Below are positions 34,753 through 43,768 of a stretch of DNA of 64,000 bases, one piece after another. The DNA lies in contig NZ_JANBBF010000002.1 of the NCBI RefSeq assembly GCF_024648885.1, forward strand, positions 62,001 to 126,000, given 5' to 3'. The stretch comes from Prauserella salsuginis (GTDB lineage: Bacteria > Actinomycetota > Actinomycetes > Mycobacteriales > Pseudonocardiaceae). How positions within the stretch are numbered: position 1 is the stretch's first letter; each line of letters begins with the position of its first letter. The translations under genes and the position numbers were made by a program. The notes under the pieces were generated by a model, which had not been told where the DNA came from, ran no database searches, and worked only from the letters and a program-made list of their open reading frames with translations.

Positions 34753-35933
34753 CGGCCCGCCTCCACGAGCTGCGACGGCGTGACGTCGACGTCGAACGTA
34801 CGAGCGACGCGCAGATCGTCGTGGTAGTCGATCTCGTGCACGGTCGACGCGGCGGGATCGTTGACGTAAGCGCGGTTCGTGTCGGCCGTGATGGTGACCC
34901 CGTCGGGCGCGCCGCCGTCGAGCAGCGGCGCCGTCGCGGTCTCCTCGCCGGTCTCGGCGTCATAGGCGTGGAGCACCCCGTCCTCGGTCAGGACCAGCAG
35001 CGGCCCGTCGGCACCCGTGGCCACCACGGCGGCGGCGGGGCCGCTCCTCACGAACGTCCACGCGCCCTCCCCGGTGTCGAGGATCCACGCACCCTGCCTG
35101 CCGCCGACGGCGCCGAGGGTCTCGGAGCCCGGCCGCTGGTGGAACGTCGCTGCGTCGGGGCCGTCCTCGGGATACGGGATGTGCTCGGCGGTGAACTCGC
35201 CGTCGTCCTCCCCGACGAGCACCGCGCCGTCGGCGCAGCCGAACACGACGCCGTGGCTGGTCGCGGCGGCGTGGGCGGGCCGGGCGCACGTCGCGTCGAC
35301 GTCGGCGACCGTGCCACCGTCACGTTCCCGCACGACGAGGCCGTCGTCGCCTGCCACCACGAGGTGCTGTTCGTAGGGCACAGCGATGCCGTCGATCGTC
35401 TCGCACTCGCCGACCTCGCCCGCTTCGAGCTTCTCCCTGTCGAGCAGCACCGTGGTGCCGTCCTCGCGGGCGAGTGCGGTGACGGCGCTGTCCGACCACG
35501 CCCCCGTCACCGTGCCGTCGACGACGCCAGCTCGGCCGGGCTGCGTGCGGTAGTAGTGGTTGTGGTCGCCGTGTTCGACGGTCCAGGCACCGCTGTCGAC
35601 CACGCGTGTGCGCCCGTCGCCGGCGAGAAAGGCGAACCGGCCGTCGGTGACGGCTCCGGTCACACTCTCCCCGCCGGGGAGGTCGGTCACCTCCTCGGTC
35701 AGCAGGTCGACGACCCGCACGCCCCGCCCGTCGCCGTCGGCGACCACCAGCCGCAGCTGGGGTTCCGTGCCCTCCTCGGCGCCCTCGACGTAGCCGTGCG
35801 GAGTGCTGGACGCGGGCGATCCGCTCGGCTCGGCGTTCCCGCCACAGGCGGTCAACGCAAGTCCACAGAGGACTGCGGCGAACGCGGTCGCGGCGCGTGG
35901 CCGGAACGCTGTCGTTGTCACGTGCGGTATCAC
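34749..35933 (-). CDS. AztD-like zinc chaperone lipoprotein, copy 2
   Basis: The 394-residue lipoprotein has lipobox LTAC (C30) and a propeller-like body. A His cluster H121-x2-H124-x-H126 (EHGDHNHYY) is a strong candidate zinc site. It resembles copy 1 in design but differs in sequence. GTG at 35933 is chosen for GAAAGGA just upstream and because it overlaps the aztB stop (GTGA). Its place between permease and binding protein makes it a core part of the operon. A decoy frame extends upstream through aztB. Confidence 0.8.
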   Translation of the reverse strand: MIPHVTTTAFRPRAATAFAAVLCGLALTACGGNAEPSGSPASSTPHGYVEGAEEGTEPQLRLVVADGDGRGVRVVDLLTEEVTDLPGGESVTGAVTDGRFAFLAGDGRTRVVDSGAWTVEHGDHNHYYRTQPGRAGVVDGTVTGAWSDSAVTALAREDGTTVLLDREKLEAGEVGECETIDGIAVPYEQHLVVAGDDGLVVRERDGGTVADVDATCARPAHAAATSHGVVFGCADGAVLVGEDDGEFTAEHIPYPEDGPDAATFHQRPGSETLGAVGGRQGAWILDTGEGAWTFVRSGPAAAVVATGADGPLLVLTEDGVLHAYDAETGEETATAPLLDGGAPDGVTITADTNRAYVNDPAASTVHEIDYHDDLRVARTFDVDVTPSQLVEAGR

Positions 35934-36796
35934 GGTGTCCTTTCCGGAATGGATTCGGTGGAAACGGCGCGCGGCGCGTCGCGGCACGGGCGCAACCGGG
36001 AGAGCGAGGCGGAGAGGCCGAACAGCGCCACGGCGACGAGCGCGATCGTGGCGCCCGCGGCGGTGCCCGCATGCCACGAGACGAGCAGCCCGATGATCGT
36101 GGCGGCGCTGCCGATGAGCGCGGCACCCAGCATGACCAGCGGAATCCGGTCTGCCCAGAACATCGCCGCGGCGGGCGGGGCCACCAGCAGCCCCACGACC
36201 AGCAGCGTGCCGACGACATGGAGCGACGACACGATCGCCAGCGTCAGCAACAACAGCAGCGCACCGTGTGCCACGCGGGGCCGCAGCCCGAGGGTCGCCG
36301 CGGTCCTCCGGTCGACGCTGAGCGCGACGAACGCCCGGTGCCCGCCGACCGACACGACGGCGGCGAGCGCCAGCGCCGCGACGAGCTGCAGCAGATCCTG
36401 CGCACGCACCGCGAGTACGTCACCGAAGAGGATGCCGGTGAGATCGACCGCGAACGAGTCCGCCTGCGACACGATGATGACGCCGGCGGCCAGCATGGCG
36501 ACGAACAGCAGGCCGATAGCCGTGTCCTGGGCGAACCGCCGCGACCGGCCGAGCACGGTGACACCGCAGGCCATCGCGACGGCGCTCAGCGCTCCGCCGA
36601 GCATCAGGTTGCCGCCCGCCAGGGAGGCCACCGCGACGCCGGGCAGCATGCCGTGGGCCATCGCCTCACCGAGGAAGGCCATGCCGCGCACGACGACCCA
36701 CGTCCCGGCCAGGGCACAGATCGCCGAGACGAGGATCCCTCCCCACATCGCCCGCTGGACGAACGAGACCTCGAACGGCGCGATCAACCACTCCAC
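35930..36796 (-). CDS. aztB: Zinc ABC transporter permease AztB
   Basis: The 288-residue membrane protein has eight to nine hydrophobic helices and the metal ABC-3 family motifs: an early VVVRGMAFLGEAMAHGMLPGVA (parts RGMAFLGEAMAHGML), GDVLAV, and a late VGTLLVVGLLVAPPAAA. It forms the membrane channel for zinc import with AztA. It is the first gene of the leftward operon, divergent from aztA across a 66-base region with a Zur-like box. Confidence 0.93.
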   Translation of the reverse strand: MEWLIAPFEVSFVQRAMWGGILVSAICALAGTWVVVRGMAFLGEAMAHGMLPGVAVASLAGGNLMLGGALSAVAMACGVTVLGRSRRFAQDTAIGLLFVAMLAAGVIIVSQADSFAVDLTGILFGDVLAVRAQDLLQLVAALALAAVVSVGGHRAFVALSVDRRTAATLGLRPRVAHGALLLLLTLAIVSSLHVVGTLLVVGLLVAPPAAAMFWADRIPLVMLGAALIGSAATIIGLLVSWHAGTAAGATIALVAVALFGLSASLSRLRPCRDAPRAVSTESIPERTP

Positions 36797-36812
36797 ACGC
36801 GGTAGCCTAAAC

Positions 36813-36827
36813 TGAAAACGAATTTCA
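36813..36827. promoter_or_regulatory. Zur-like box between aztA and aztB
   Basis: TGAAAACGAATTTCA is a 15-base imperfect palindrome (TGAAA-N5-TTTCA) in the only AT-rich patch of the locus. It fits the Zur operator pattern known in actinobacteria (TGAAAATnATTTTCA-like). It sits 17 bases upstream of aztB and 35 bases upstream of aztA, so zinc-loaded Zur could silence both sides. Confidence 0.75.
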
Positions 36828-36862
36828 TTTCAATCAGTTGTCCGTCGTGCCCGAGGAGAGCC

Positions 36863-37684
36863 ATGACACAGACGACGAACGACACCGGTGCAGGACCCCC
36901 GGGGCGCCGCACTCCGGACGCCGGTGTCCGAGCGGGCCCCGCACTGCCGTCGCACGGGACCGACACGACGGCACCCGAACCGGCCGAGGTCGCACTCGAC
37001 GAGGTCTCCGCCGGATACGACGGCACGACCGTCCTGCACGGGGTGACCGCCCGCCTCCCCCGCGGAGCCGTCACCGCGATCGTGGGCCCCAACGGCGCCG
37101 GGAAGTCCACAATGGTCGGTGTGATCGCAGGCGTGGTCAGGCCCGATTCCGGCAGGGTGACCACGCCAACGGCCACCAGGCCCGCACTGGTCGTCCAGCA
37201 ATCCGGCCTGCCCGAGCAGCTGCCGATCACCGTGCGGGACGTCGTGCGCATGGGCCGCTGGGCCCGCCGCGGACCGTGGCGCCGGCTCCGCCGCGACGAC
37301 CACCGGCTCGTCGAGGACGCACTCGACCACCTCGGTATCGCCCACCTCGCCCGACGGCGCCTCAGCACACTCTCCGGCGGGCAACGCCAGCGCGCGCTCG
37401 TCGCCCAGGGACTCGTACAGCACTCCGAGGTTCTGCTGCTCGACGAACCTGCCGCCGGGCTCGACGTCGCCGCCCAGGACGCGATCGCCGCGGCACTCCA
37501 CAGTGCCGCCGCGGACGGAACCGCCGCGGTCCACGTGACCCACGACCTCGCCGACGCGGATCGCGCCGACCATTGCGTGCTGCTCGCCGGAGGCCGCGTC
37601 CTCGCCGAGGGCCCGCCCGCCGACGTGCTTACCCACGAGGTCGTCGATCACGCCTGGGGACTGGACCGCTACCGCGGCAGGTGA
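36863..37684 (+). CDS. aztA: Zinc ABC transporter ATPase AztA
   Basis: The 273-residue ATPase has Walker A VGPNGAGKST, the signature LSGGQRQRAL, Walker B EVLLLDEP and a switch histidine in VTHDL. A 40-residue Pro/Thr-rich N-terminal extension precedes the domain. GAGGAG lies directly upstream. It is divergent from aztB, so the importer is split into two transcription units under one control region. Confidence 0.93.
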   Translation: MTQTTNDTGAGPPGRRTPDAGVRAGPALPSHGTDTTAPEPAEVALDEVSAGYDGTTVLHGVTARLPRGAVTAIVGPNGAGKSTMVGVIAGVVRPDSGRVTTPTATRPALVVQQSGLPEQLPITVRDVVRMGRWARRGPWRRLRRDDHRLVEDALDHLGIAHLARRRLSTLSGGQRQRALVAQGLVQHSEVLLLDEPAAGLDVAAQDAIAAALHSAAADGTAAVHVTHDLADADRADHCVLLAGGRVLAEGPPADVLTHEVVDHAWGLDRYRGR

Positions 37685-37745
37685 TGGGGCAGGCACGCAC
37701 CCCCGCCGCTGCGTGGGCGGCGAACACCGGGACCGGACTCGGCGC

Positions 37746-37788
37746 CCTCACCCGCTCCGCTCGGCGTCCTCACCCGCTCCGCTCGGCG
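37746..37788. repeat. 22-base tandem duplication at the end of the MFS gene
   Basis: CCTCACCCGCTCCGCTCGGCG occurs at 37746-37766 and 37768-37788 (21 identical bases, period 22; here written in full only as start CCTCACCC and end CTCGGCG). The right copy contains the MFS stop codon, so duplication left the protein end unchanged. Confidence 0.6.
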
Positions 37789-39134
37789 GGGACGGGCGTC
37801 GACGTGCTGTCACGCCGGGGAATTCCGGCCACGACTGCGGCCACGGCCACCAGCGAGAGGGCCATCAGGACGAAGGCGGCCGTGTCGGTGCCGGCCGCTG
37901 CGGTCGCGGTGGACGCCGCGGCGAGGCCGATCGCCCCGCCGAACTGCTTCGAGGTATTCATCAGGCCGGACGCGGCACCGGTGTGCCCTGCCCGGACACC
38001 GGTCGTGACGAGGGTGGCCAAGGGCGTGTTCAGCAGGCCTCCGCCGATCCCGATCGCGACGCTCGGTACCAGGAACGACACGGCGAACGGGCCGTGATCC
38101 ACCGCCGCGAACCAGAACAGCGCGGGCACGGCGATCACGACCCCGGCGACGACGAGACTCCGGGGCGCGTGCCGCCGCATCAGGCGCGGCGTGACCCAGA
38201 GGTTGACTCCGAGCATGACCACGATCAGCGGGACGAAGGCCATCCCGGCCTGCATCGGCGTGTAGCCCAGCTGGGTCTGCATGCGGTAGGTGAGGAAGAA
38301 CCACAGTCCCACCTGGAAACAGGCAGCCGTCAGCGCGGTCGCGACGTTGCCGACCGCGATGGTCCGGTCCCGCAGCAGCGCGGTCGGCACCAGCGGGTAC
38401 CGGCTGCGCCGCTGCTGCATCACGAGCAGCGCCAACAGCACGACGGCGCCGCCTCCGGCCAGGACCGGCAGTACCCCGGCGGCCGGCTCCCCTGCCGACG
38501 ACAGTGCGTAGGCGGCGCCCGTGAAGGCGCCGGTCGCCAACCCGGCACCGGTGAGACTGATCCGCCCGCCGCGGCGGTCGTCGACGTTCCGCCGGTACAG
38601 CACGACCGCGGCGGCCACCACGGCGCCACCGAGGGGCAGGTTGATCAGCAGGGTGAGGCGCCACGACACCAGATCGGTGAGCACCCCGCTGACGAGGTTG
38701 CCGACACCGCCTCCTGCCAGGCTGACGGCGGTCCAGATCGCGATCGCGCGGGTGCGGACCGGGCCTTCGGCATGGGTGACCGTGAGCAGCGTGAACGTCG
38801 CGGGCGAGACGACGGCGGCAGCGAGCCCCTGCGCGGCCCGCGCTGTGACGAGCACCCAGCCCTCGGTGGCGAGGCCGCCGATCGTGCCGGCCACGGCGAA
38901 GACCCCGGAGCCCCAGGCGAGCAGCCGCGCGGTGCCGACGACGTCGGCCAGCCTCGCACCCACCAGAAGTACCCCGGCGAAGCCGAGGCTGTAGGCCATC
39001 GCCACCCACGACGCCGTGACCCGCCCGAGTCCCAGCTCGGCCTGGATCGACGGCAGCGCGATGTTCACCACGGAGACGTCCAGCACCACCGACAGCTGCG
39101 CCAGACAGGACGCCCACAGCCCGAGTCGCCGCAT
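37770..39134 (-). CDS. MFS drug exporter, DHA2 (EmrB/QacA) type
   Basis: The 454-residue transporter has about 14 hydrophobic helices and the DHA2 markers: QLSVVLDVSVVNIALPSIQ in helix 1 (motif D1), GARLADVVGTARLL in loop 2-3 (motif A) and a motif C-like GGGVGNLVSG. Drugs or antimicrobial metabolites are the usual substrates. It is divergent from a TetR gene with two matching operators, the normal setup for drug-inducible efflux. ATG at 39134 fits the family N-terminus; upstream GTG codons to 39149 are possible. Confidence 0.9.
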   Translation of the reverse strand: MRRLGLWASCLAQLSVVLDVSVVNIALPSIQAELGLGRVTASWVAMAYSLGFAGVLLVGARLADVVGTARLLAWGSGVFAVAGTIGGLATEGWVLVTARAAQGLAAAVVSPATFTLLTVTHAEGPVRTRAIAIWTAVSLAGGGVGNLVSGVLTDLVSWRLTLLINLPLGGAVVAAAVVLYRRNVDDRRGGRISLTGAGLATGAFTGAAYALSSAGEPAAGVLPVLAGGGAVVLLALLVMQQRRSRYPLVPTALLRDRTIAVGNVATALTAACFQVGLWFFLTYRMQTQLGYTPMQAGMAFVPLIVVMLGVNLWVTPRLMRRHAPRSLVVAGVVIAVPALFWFAAVDHGPFAVSFLVPSVAIGIGGGLLNTPLATLVTTGVRAGHTGAASGLMNTSKQFGGAIGLAAASTATAAAGTDTAAFVLMALSLVAVAAVVAGIPRRDSTSTPVPAERSG

Positions 39135-39154
39135 CGCAGCGGGCACCACCTTCC

Positions 39155-39170
39155 TGATACAGGTGTATCA
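39155..39170. promoter_or_regulatory. TetR operator 1 between the MFS and tetR genes
   Basis: TGATACAGGTGTATCA has perfect 7-base arms around a 2-base centre. It shares the TGATAC/GTATCA core with the site at 39176-39191; the centres are 21 bp apart, two helical turns. It overlaps the leader of the MFS gene. Confidence 0.75.
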
Positions 39171-39175
39171 ACGAA

Positions 39176-39191
39176 TGATACGAATGTATCA
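39176..39191. promoter_or_regulatory. TetR operator 2
   Basis: TGATACGAATGTATCA, with 6-base arms and a 4-base centre, is the partner of the site at 39155-39170. It lies 24 bases before the tetR start, suggesting cooperative binding and autoregulation. Confidence 0.75.
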
Positions 39192-39215
39192 AGCGGAGCG
39201 AGAAGGGAGCCGTCG

Positions 39216-39803
39216 ATGTCCGAGGGTCAGCGCAGGGACGAGATCATGAGTGCGGTCGAACGCCTCCTCGCGCGGGGCGGCATCGACGCGGTGACCATGC
39301 GCGCCGTGGCGACCGAGGCCGGCGTGTCACTCCGGCTCGTGCAGTACTACGGCCGCACCAAGGACGAACTCCTGAGCGCGACCCTCGACCGCCTCGCCGA
39401 CCGCAGTATCGAACGGTGGCGCGAGCGCTCCCTGTCCGCCGACCCCGCCCGGTCGACCCTCGGCCGTGTCCAGGACTTCCTCCACGAGGCACTGCCCACC
39501 GACGAGGCGAGCAGGGGTTTCCACCGGGTCGGCGTGTCCCTCGAAGCCCTCGCGATCACACAACCGGGCGCGGCGGGCCGCGCCTACCAGCGGCACCTCG
39601 ACGGGCTCGCCGACCATCTCGCCGACACACTCCGCTCCGGCACCCACCTCGACGCGGCGTCCGCGCGCCTGCTCGCACTGGAGGCCATGGCTCTCGCGCA
39701 CGGATTGGGAACGCTGTTGATGGCGGGCAGAATCGGCCGGCGCGACGCCGAGTCGCTGACGGAGGACTACCTCGAACGACTTCGCCCTCGGCTGTCCCCC
39801 TGA
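39216..39803 (+). CDS. TetR-family regulator of the divergent MFS exporter
   Basis: The 195-residue protein has an N-terminal TetR helix-turn-helix (GGIDAVTMRAVATEAGVS, then LRLVQYYGRTKDELL) and a helical ligand domain resembling TetR_C_6 types. ATG at 39216 has AAGGGAG upstream. The nearby operators and divergent exporter make repression of the MFS gene very likely; the inducer is unknown. Confidence 0.9.
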   Translation: MSEGQRRDEIMSAVERLLARGGIDAVTMRAVATEAGVSLRLVQYYGRTKDELLSATLDRLADRSIERWRERSLSADPARSTLGRVQDFLHEALPTDEASRGFHRVGVSLEALAITQPGAAGRAYQRHLDGLADHLADTLRSGTHLDAASARLLALEAMALAHGLGTLLMAGRIGRRDAESLTEDYLERLRPRLSP

Positions 39804-39956
39804 CCGTCCACGCCTCCGCCGCGTCTGGTGTGCCACCTCGCGCGTTCTGTACGCTGTTCGCACGGACGTTCAGTATGCGTACGCATTGTGGTCGTCGCTC
39901 CCTCGAGCACGCCACCGCGGGCGCGCGACGATGGCCAGGCGACCGAGGAGGGGCGC

Positions 39957-41231
39957 ATGACCAGGACCGACGGCGACCGACCGGCCACGCCACCCGGTCC
40001 ACCCACGCACCGATTCGAACGCCCGCCCCGCCCGTTGCCGGACCTGCGCACGCTGCGCCGCGATTCCGGCGCCGTGTACGCCACCAACGGCCTCGTCGGC
40101 ATGGTGTTCGCCGCCACGGGCCCCATCGCGGTAATCATGTCCGTCGGCGTCTCCGGCGGCCTATCCACCGCGCAGCTCTCGTCGTGGATCTTCGGGATCT
40201 TCTTCCTCAACGGCCTGCTGACCCTGCTCGCCTCCTGGCTGTACCGCCAACCGCTCGCGTTCTTCTGGACCATCCCCGGAACCGTCGTGGTCGGCGGCTC
40301 CCTCGATCACCTGACGTGGGCCGAAGTCCTCGGCGCCTTCCTCGTCACGGCGCTGCTGATCCTGCTCATCGGACTCACCGGGTGGGTACGCCGCGTCATG
40401 GCCGCGCTGCCCATGCCGATCGTCATGGCGATGGTCGCCGGCGTCTTCCTGCAGTTCGGCCTCGATCTCGTCGGCGCGTTCGGTGTCGATCCCGGCCTGG
40501 CCGTGCCGATGGTGGCGGCGTTCCTGCTGCTCAGCGTCGTGACCGGGCTCGGAAAGCACATGCCGCCGATCCTCGGCGCGCTGCTCATCGGCGTGGCCGC
40601 GGTCGCGCTCTCCGGCCGGTTCGACCCGGCAGGCCAGGCCGCGTGGTTCGCCCAGCCGATGCTGCAGGCCCCGCAGTGGTCGTGGCAGGCCATGGTCGAA
40701 CTCGTCGTCCCACTGGCGATCACCGTGCTCGTCGTACAGAACGGCCAGGGCATCGCCGTGCTCAAGCAGGCGGGCCACGGACCGCCGATCAACGTCGCCA
40801 CCGTGGCCTGCGGCCTGTGGTCACTGCCCGCTGCCGCGGTCGGCGCCGTGTCCACCTGCCTGACCGGGCCCACGAACGCACTGCTCACCGCGTCCGGACA
40901 ACGTAGCCGCCACTACATCGCCGGCATGGTGTGCGGCGTGCTCGCGATGCTCGTCGGCCTGCTGGCACCGGCGTTCGTGCGGCTCATGCTGGCCACACCC
41001 GAAGCATTCATCGCCGTCCTCGGCGGCCTCGCCATGCTCCGCGCGCTGCAAGGGGCATTCGTGAGCGCCTTCGGCGGCCGGTTCAGCCTCGGCGCCCTCG
41101 TCGCCTTCGTCGTGACGGTCTCCGACGTCGACCCGCTGAACATCAGCGCCGCCTTCTGGGGCCTGCTCGCCGGACTCGCCGTCTCGGCCCTCATGGAACG
41201 TGCGGATTTCGCCGCCGACCGGACGACCTGA
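39957..41231 (+). CDS. BenE-family (benzoate/H+ symporter-like) transporter
   Basis: The 424-residue membrane protein has about 12 helices and BenE markers: AATGPIAVIMSVGVSGGLS, WTIPGTVVVGG, a GLGKHMPPILGALL stretch and CLTGPTNALL. BenE proteins take up benzoate or related aromatics by proton symport. No aromatic catabolic genes are adjacent, so the substrate is open. ATG at 39957 has GAGGAGGGG upstream. The 153-base gap after tetR suggests its own promoter. Confidence 0.85.
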   Translation: MTRTDGDRPATPPGPPTHRFERPPRPLPDLRTLRRDSGAVYATNGLVGMVFAATGPIAVIMSVGVSGGLSTAQLSSWIFGIFFLNGLLTLLASWLYRQPLAFFWTIPGTVVVGGSLDHLTWAEVLGAFLVTALLILLIGLTGWVRRVMAALPMPIVMAMVAGVFLQFGLDLVGAFGVDPGLAVPMVAAFLLLSVVTGLGKHMPPILGALLIGVAAVALSGRFDPAGQAAWFAQPMLQAPQWSWQAMVELVVPLAITVLVVQNGQGIAVLKQAGHGPPINVATVACGLWSLPAAAVGAVSTCLTGPTNALLTASGQRSRHYIAGMVCGVLAMLVGLLAPAFVRLMLATPEAFIAVLGGLAMLRALQGAFVSAFGGRFSLGALVAFVVTVSDVDPLNISAAFWGLLAGLAVSALMERADFAADRTT

Positions 41232-41304
41232 CCGGCACCGGCGCCCGGTCGGGTCGCCGACGCCCTGGGCGGCGCCGGCAACCTGACCGATCGGCCCTGC
41301 TGGG

Positions 41305-42207
41305 TCAGTCCTGCTCGGAGCCCGGCTGCTGGGCGAGGAACTGCTCGAACTCCGTCGCCAGCTCGTCGCCGGTCGGCATCTCGGCGTCGCCGACCAGCAG
41401 GTTGTTCTCCGCCGAGGTGAACGCGTCGTACTGCTCCTCGAGCGAGTGCACCACGCTCGCCGCCTCGTCCGAATCCTTGACCTGGCGTTCGACCTCGACC
41501 TCGGCGCGCCGCGCGGCCTCCCGCAGCGCGTCGTCCGGCAGCTGCAGACCCGCGACCTTCTGCACCGCGTCGACCAGGGTCAAGGCCGCCACCGGATAGC
41601 GCGACTGCGCCAGGTAATGCGGCACGTGCGCGGCGAACCCCGCCGCATCGTGGCCCGCCTGCCCCAGCCGGAACTCGACGAGCGCCTCCGCGCTGCCCGG
41701 CACCGTGGCCCGGTTGAACGTCGGGCTGAACTGGCGCACCAACTCCGTCCGCGTCGCGTGTGCGGTCACCCCGAGCGGTCGCGTATGGGGCACAGCCATC
41801 GGGATCCCCTGGAACTGCACACTCAGCCGGACCTTCCACCGCTCGACCAGCCGGCGCACCGCCTCGGCGAACAGTTCCCACTCGCGATCCGGTTCCGGAC
41901 CCGTGAGCAGCAACATCGGGGTCTCGTCGGCGTCGTGCAGCAGCCGCACCGTCAACTCCGGCACCTGGTAATCGGCCCAGCCGTCGCCGTCCCACGTCAT
42001 CGCGGGCCGCCGCGACCGATAGTCGATCAGCCGGTCGACGTCGAATCGCGCCACCACCGGACCGTCGAACGTCTCGGTGAGGTGTTCGGTCAGCAGTTCG
42101 CCCGCGCTGCCCGCGTCGACGTATCCGTCCAGGTGGTACAGCAGGACCGCACCGTCGAGCACCGGCACGTCGGAATCGACCACGTACAACTCGTCCGCAT
42201 CGGTCAT
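41305..42207 (-). CDS. PAC2-family protein (proteasome assembly chaperone-like)
   Basis: The 300-residue protein has the actinobacterial PAC2 pattern: VLLYHLDGYVDAGSAGE, VARFDVDRLIDYRSRRP, LLLTGPEPDREW and GIPMAVPHTRP, then an alpha-helical C-terminal region with LEEQYDAFTSAENNLL. The fold is that of eukaryotic proteasome assembly chaperones; the bacterial role is not firmly established. ATG at 42207 has GAGGAGGAGG upstream. It converges on the benE gene. Confidence 0.9.
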   Translation of the reverse strand: MTDADELYVVDSDVPVLDGAVLLYHLDGYVDAGSAGELLTEHLTETFDGPVVARFDVDRLIDYRSRRPAMTWDGDGWADYQVPELTVRLLHDADETPMLLLTGPEPDREWELFAEAVRRLVERWKVRLSVQFQGIPMAVPHTRPLGVTAHATRTELVRQFSPTFNRATVPGSAEALVEFRLGQAGHDAAGFAAHVPHYLAQSRYPVAALTLVDAVQKVAGLQLPDDALREAARRAEVEVERQVKDSDEAASVVHSLEEQYDAFTSAENNLLVGDAEMPTGDELATEFEQFLAQQPGSEQD

Positions 42208-42320
42208 GTCGCCACCTCCTCCTCGGCCCATCGCGTCGCGATCCGCACTGCCCGGCCGTGTCGAGGCGGGGCGCGCACCAGCCGCGATGGGTGGTTGCCG
42301 GCGCCCCAGTGCGCCCGTCG

Positions 42321-43766
42321 CTACCGCTGCTTCTTCGGCTTCTTCTCCCTCACCCGGACGTTGATCCGTACCGGTGAGCCGTGGAACCCGAACCGCTCCC
42401 GGAACTTGCGCTCGACGAACCGGCGGTAGCCGGCCTCGAGGAAGCCCGTCGTGAACAACACCAGCGTAGGCGGCCGGATTCCCGCCTGGGTCGCGAACAG
42501 CACCTTCGGCTGTTTACCGCCGCGCACCGGCGGGGGCGTCGCCGCGACCAGATCCGACAGCCAGCTGTTCAGCTGACCCGTGGGGACCCGCTGATCCCAC
42601 GAGGCGAGCGCCGTCCGCAGCGACGGTGCGAGCTTGCGCACCGCGCGCCCGGTCAGCGCCGACACGTTGACCCGCTCCGCCCACGGTACTCGCACCAGGC
42701 CGCGATCGATCTCCCGTTCCAGCTGATGCCTGCGGTCGTCGTCGACCAGGTCCCACTTGTTGAACGCGAGCACGAGCGCGCGGCCCGCCTCGGAGACCAT
42801 CGTGATGATCCGCAAATCCTGTTCGGACAGTGGTTCGCTCGCGTCGAGCAACACGATCACCACTTCGGCCGCGTCGATCGCGGTCTTGGTCCGCAGCGAC
42901 GCGTAGTACTCCATGCCGCTGGCCGTCTGGACCCGCTTGCGCAGGCCCGCGGTGTCTACGAAGCGCCAGTCCTGCCCGTCGAGTTCCACGAGCGAGTCGA
43001 CCGGGTCGACCGTCGTACCCGCGACATCGTCCACAACGGACCGCTCTTCGCCGGTGAGTTTGTTCAGCAGGCTCGACTTCCCGACGTTGGGCTTGCCGAC
43101 GAGGGCCACCCGGCGCGGTCCCGCGACGGGTGCGCGCCGCTCCCGCGGCGCCTCCGGCAGCACCTCCAGGATCGTGTCCAGCAGGTCACCGGAGCTGCGG
43201 CCGTGCAGCGCGCTCACCGGGTGCGGTTCACCGAGGCCCAGCGACCACAGCGACGCCGTCTCGGCGATCAGCCGCTGGTCGTCGACCTTGTTCGCCGCGA
43301 GGATCACCGGGCGCTTCGACCGGCGCAACACCTTCGCGACGGCCTCGTCGGTGGCGGTCGCCCCGACGGTCGCGTCGACCACCAGCAGCACCGCGTCCGA
43401 TGTGGACATCGCCAGGTCCGCCTGCGCGGCCACCGAGCGCTGCAGGCCGTCGGCGTCCGGTTCCCAGCCGCCGGTGTCGACGAGCGTGAACCGCCTGCCG
43501 CCCCAGAGGGCGTCGTAGGCAACCCGGTCACGGGTCACGCCCGGCACGTCCTGCACGACCGCCTCGCGGCGGCCCAGGATCCGGTTGACCAGCGTCGACT
43601 TGCCCACGTTCGGCCTGCCGACCACGGCCAGCACGGGTTGCGCGCCCACGACCTCCCCGTCGTCGGTCCCGGACTGGGCGCCCAGCTCGTCGAGACGGGC
43701 GAATTCGGCCTCGTCGGACCAGGTGCCGTCGACCTCACCGGAGGCCGTGCCGTCTGCTTCGGTCAT
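42321..43766 (-). CDS. der: Ribosome-assembly GTPase Der (EngA)
   Basis: Der is the only common GTPase with two tandem G domains, and both are clear here: GRPNVGKST at 50-58 with DTGGW at 97-101 and NKVD at 159-162, and GKPNVGKSS at 224-232 with DTAG and NKWD further on. A C-terminal KH-like domain ends in a basic REKKPKKQR tail. It helps mature the 50S subunit. The first 40 residues are an acidic extension. It follows plsC by two bases; cmk-plsC-der is a conserved actinobacterial order. Confidence 0.95.
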   Translation of the reverse strand: MTEADGTASGEVDGTWSDEAEFARLDELGAQSGTDDGEVVGAQPVLAVVGRPNVGKSTLVNRILGRREAVVQDVPGVTRDRVAYDALWGGRRFTLVDTGGWEPDADGLQRSVAAQADLAMSTSDAVLLVVDATVGATATDEAVAKVLRRSKRPVILAANKVDDQRLIAETASLWSLGLGEPHPVSALHGRSSGDLLDTILEVLPEAPRERRAPVAGPRRVALVGKPNVGKSSLLNKLTGEERSVVDDVAGTTVDPVDSLVELDGQDWRFVDTAGLRKRVQTASGMEYYASLRTKTAIDAAEVVIVLLDASEPLSEQDLRIITMVSEAGRALVLAFNKWDLVDDDRRHQLEREIDRGLVRVPWAERVNVSALTGRAVRKLAPSLRTALASWDQRVPTGQLNSWLSDLVAATPPPVRGGKQPKVLFATQAGIRPPTLVLFTTGFLEAGYRRFVERKFRERFGFHGSPVRINVRVREKKPKKQR

Positions 43767-43768
43767 CG

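Noticed and set aside
37713-39215. Upstream part of the frame that ends in the TetR gene
   Set aside because: It is antisense to the MFS exporter and of shadow composition; the TetR gene has its own ATG and ribosome site at 39216.
41232-41304. Terminator hairpin between benE and the PAC2 gene
   Set aside because: Only an eight-base GC stem with a long loop is present; too weak to list.
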